DNA from: Hyparrhenia diplandra
Taxonomy: Eukaryota; Streptophyta; Magnoliopsida; Poales; Poaceae
NCBI GenBank assembly: GCA_015847255.1
Contig: JADLZK010009206.1
Span: forward strand, 124,001 to 188,000
Length of the DNA stretch: 64,000 bases
Direction: 5' to 3'
Of this stretch, positions 61,111 to 64,000 are shown one piece after another (position 1 is the first letter of the stretch; each line of letters starts with the position of its first letter). Made by a program: the position numbers and the translations under genes. The notes below the pieces were generated by a model. That model was not told the origin of the DNA. It worked only from the letters and a program-made list of their open reading frames with translations, and ran no database searches.

Positions 61111-62584
61111 TAGAAAGTTTAACTCTAAACAAAGAGTAGTTTCCAATCCGGCTTTAGAATCGAGGTAGACTTTTTCACGGTTGTGGAATCAAATGCCCCA
61201 CCCTAGAGAACCTAAATTTGAACAAGTGGACCATTAGAGAGTTTTTCTAAGAATCACTTGTCATAGGCCTCAACGAAGCACTTGTTTAGGGTGAAATCTT
61301 GGAATTCCATCAAAAATCTTTGTGTTGACCTCCGCATCGAAACAAGAAGAGGAACAACACGAAAGGTACATAGGAAGTTAGGGTGGATAGATTAAGAGAA
61401 GTTTCCAATCCGTCTATAGAATCAAGCTAGACTTTTTTCGCGGTTGTGGAATCAAATGCCCCACCCTAGAGATCTAAATTTGAACAAGTGGACCATTAGA
61501 GAGTTTTTCTAAGAATCACTTGTAATAGGCCTCAAACTAGCACTTGTTTAGAATGAAATCTTAGAATTCCATTAAAACTCTTTGTGTCGACCTACGTCAT
61601 TGAAAACAAGAAGAGGAACGACACCGAAATGTACCTAGGAAGTTAGGGTGGGTAGGTTAGATGACGGTAGGATCAATTACAATGTGTTCCCCAACCATTA
61701 ATATATGTTTACGATGTGACATTAGGGATTGCCGGCGCTGATTTTAGCGCGAACTCTAAACAAAGAGTAGTTTCCAATCCGGCTTTAGAAATGAGGTAGA
61801 CTTCTTCGGTTGTGGAATCAAATGCCCCACGCTAGAGAACCTAAATTTGAACAAGTGGACCATTAGAGAGTTTTTCTAAGAATAATTGTCATAGGCCTCA
61901 ACATAGCACTTGTTTAGAGTGAAATCTTAGAATTCCATCAAAATCTTTGTGTCGACCTCCCATCAGAAACAAGAAGGGGAACGACATGAAAGGTACATAG
62001 AAAGTTAGGATGGATAGGTTAAGAGAAGTTTCTAATCCGGCTATAGAATCGAGCTAGACTTTTTTTCGCGGTTGTGGAATCAAATGCCTCGCCCTAGAGA
62101 ACCTAAATTTGAACAAGTGGACCATTAGAGAGTTTTTCTAAGAATAATTGTCATAGGACTCAACGAAGCACTTGTTTAGTGTGAAATCTTGGAATTCCAT
62201 CGAAAATCTTTGTGTCGACCTCCCAGACCGAACAAGAAGGGGAACGACACAAAAAGGTACATAGCAAGTTAGGGTGGATAGATTAAGAGAAGTTTCCCAA
62301 TCCGCTATAGAATCAAGCTAGACTTTTTCGCGGTTGTGGAATCAAATGCCCCACCCTAGAGATCTAAATTTGAACAAGTGGACCATTAGAGAGTTTTTTT
62401 CAAGAATAACTTGTCATAGGCCTCAAACTATAACTTGTTTAGAATGAAATCTTAGAATTCCATTAAAAATCTTTGTGTCGACCTATGTAATTGAAACAAG
62501 AAGGGGAACGACACAAAATGTACATAGGAAGTTAGGGTGGGTAGGTTAGATGACGGTAGGATCAATTACAATGTGTTCCCCAAC
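61064..62584. repeat. Array B short block (S-L, 1521 bp)
   Basis: Anchor spacings are 633 and 888 bp. It keeps only an S and an L unit, and its L unit (61697-62584) has a clearly A-like middle monomer near 62045-62100 (gaatcgagctagac, gcctcgccctag). Confidence 0.7.
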
Positions 62585-63240
62585 CATTAATATATGTATT
62601 CGATGTGACATTAGGGATTCTTTGGCGTGGATTTCAGCGCTAACTCTAAACAAAGAGTAGTTTGCAATCCGGCTTTAGAAACGAGGTAGACTTCTTCGCG
62701 GTTGTGGAATCAAATGCCCCACCCTAGAGAACCTAAATTTGAACAAGTGGACCATTAGAGAGTTTTTCTAAGAATAATTGTCATAGGCCTCAACGTAGCA
62801 CTTGTTTGAGTGAAATCTTGGAATTCCATCGAAAATCTTTGTGTCGACCTCCGCATCAAAACAAGAAGGGGAATGACATGAAAGGTACATGGAAAGTTAG
62901 GGTGGATAGGTTAAGAGAAGTTTCCAATCCGGCTATAGAATCAAGCTAGACTTTTTCGTGGTTGTGGAATCAAATGCCTCGCCCTAGAGATCTAAATTTG
63001 AACAAGTGGACCATTTGAGAGTTTTTTTCCAAGAATCACTTGTCATAGGCTTCAAACTAGCACTTGTTTAGAATGGAATCTTGGAATTCCATTGAAAATC
63101 TTTGTGTCAACCTACGCATCAAAACAAGAAGGGGAACGACACGAAATGTACATAGAAAGTTAGGTTGGATAGGTTAGAGAGAAGGATCAATTACAATGTG
63201 TTCCCCAACCATTAATATATGTTTTCGATGTGACATTAGG
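62585..63240. repeat. Last array B unit before the right LTR copy
   Basis: A 626-bp S unit up to the anchor at 63211, followed by gatgtgacattaggg. It then turns into mixed sequence. Its second monomer is intermediate between A and B (gcctcgccctag with gagatctaaatttg). Confidence 0.75.
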
Positions 63241-64000
63241 GAATCAAATACCTCATTTCAGAACCTAAATTTGAACAAAAGTAGTTTTTGACATCTTTAA
63301 AACGATCCACATTTAGGGATGTGTTTAAATGTATAAATGGTATCTATCTAAACCTAAATTTGAATGTGTGGTTAATCTCACATTCCAAGAAAAATTGTCA
63401 TAGGCCTTAATAAAGTTAGACGGAGTGAAGTTATGGTGTATGACTTTGTAACATTATCGATGGTGGAGTTGATCTCATGAAAGGTAGGCATAAAAGCTAT
63501 AGGATAGGTTAAGAGCATTGCCAATTAAACTATAGAATCACCCTAGACTTCACAACGTTGTGGATTCAAATGCGTAGAACGGATATTTTGAACAATGGAC
63601 CATTTGAAACTTTTTCAATGAATAATATGTCATAGGACTCAACGAGAAGCACTTGTTTAGAATGAAACTTGGAATTATACGAACTTCTTTTGAGTCTATC
63701 CGGTATCGTATTTATATTCTACCGAAAAGAAAAGATACATATGGGTAGGTGGATAGATTAAGAGATTTAATGATGATAAAATCGAGGCTAGACTTGGTGT
63801 AATGTAGGTAAGTCAAATGCATCATACTAAACCTAAATATGAACAAGTGATCCATAATAAAGAGTTTTTCTAAGAATAACTTGTAATAGGCCTCAAATAA
63901 TAACTTGTTTAGAATGAAAATAAGAATTCCATCGAAAATCATCCAAGTCAAAGATCATCATATGCCACTAGCTAGTATCATAAAAGGCTAAATACCATAG
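63241..64000 (-). mobile_element. Second copy of the gypsy LTR sequence, interleaved with satellite words
   Basis: From about 63286 the sequence follows the LTR at 46444 in order: ttgacatct, cgatccacat, aatggtatctatct, ggttaatctcacattcc, acattatcgatggtgg, ctatccggtatcgtattt, and finally tagctagtatcataaaagg, ending at the equivalent of 47102. Between and within these are satellite words in correct monomer order: attgtcataggcc, ggataggttaagag, ttgtggattcaaatgc, aagcacttgtttagaatg, gagtttttctaagaataac, gaattccatcgaaaatc. It is about 56 bp longer than copy 1 over this span despite lacking the AAT run. It continues past the window edge. A 79-codon minus-strand frame at 63712-63951 is a by-product. 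Confidence 0.75.

Larger units (their letters stand above)
47189..63240. repeat. Satellite array B, higher-order form of the same monomer family with a spacer
   Basis: The basic monomer is a homologue of array A, same orientation, but with gcccc(a)ccctag, gaatcaagctagac and ataggcctcaaac variants. Every unit ends in a monomer that carries an extra ~105 bp between gggtaggtta and gtttccaatcc; the extra piece contains atcaattacaatgtgttcc, ccaaccattaatatatg and gatgtgacattaggg. Using the attaatatatg anchor (or its variant), positions are 47217, 47872, 48474, 49107, 49814, 50448, 51339, 51967, 52598, 53224, 54114, 54750, 55379, 56053, 56685, 57574, 58203, 58835, 59541, 60172, 61064, 61697, 62585 and 63211. 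Spacings are about 630 bp (two monomers plus spacer, S), 674-707 (S+) or about 890 (three monomers plus spacer, L). Confidence 0.95.

Noticed and set aside
47189..63240. Telomere-like tttaggg words in array B monomers
   Set aside because: They occur once per monomer within gtttagggtgaaatc and are a one-base variant of gtttagagtgaaatc in array A. There is no tandem telomeric run.
1..64000. 5S rDNA or rDNA spacer as the source of the ~258-bp repeat
   Set aside because: No 5S gene or its internal promoter words were seen in any monomer.

Overview
The window is almost entirely tandem repeat plus retrotransposon debris from a plant nuclear genome, most likely a grass (Poaceae). The taxonomic call is inference. 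It rests on a Sirevirus-type Ty1/copia LTR and RNase H fragment, and on an Athila-type Ty3/gypsy gag and primer-binding site, both resembling elements I know from grasses. No rRNA gene, tRNA gene, CRISPR array or intact host gene was found on either strand.

Layout. (1) 1-41560: satellite array A, roughly 160 direct copies of a ~258-bp monomer, running off the left edge. Monomers fall into at least five subtypes in a recurring but often interrupted order, so array A has a loose higher-order structure (1.3-kb pentamers, a 2.07-kb octamer). (2) 41561-44900: 3' end of a minus-strand Sirevirus-like copia element: a complete 3' LTR (~1.86 kb, with a CpG-rich U3 and a TATA box), polypurine tracts, and a frameshifted RNase H remnant. 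(3) 44897-45107: a lone type-A satellite fragment joining the copia piece to (4) 45108-47186, a minus-strand Athila-like gypsy fragment: gag with a CCHC zinc knuckle, a PBS-like site, and a candidate 5' LTR holding an AAT microsatellite. (5) 47189-63240: satellite array B, built from the same monomer family but organised in three levels: ~258-bp monomers; dimer (~630 bp) or trimer (~890 bp) units, each carrying one extra ~105-bp spacer; and a superunit of about 3.47 kb in the order S-S-S+-S-L. (6) 63241-64000: a second direct copy of the gypsy LTR sequence, interleaved with satellite words.

Nothing here works as a set of cooperating genes. The interest lies in how satellite and retroelement DNA have been built into each other. 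Two cautions apply. Several stretches (54.0, 54.5, 58.9, 60.7-61.1 and 63.2-64.0 kb) read as blends of unrelated repeat sequences and may be consensus or assembly artefacts. Homopolymer length and one short segment of each monomer also vary in a way that could be sequencing error. The unit count for array A is an estimate from spacing, not a full count.
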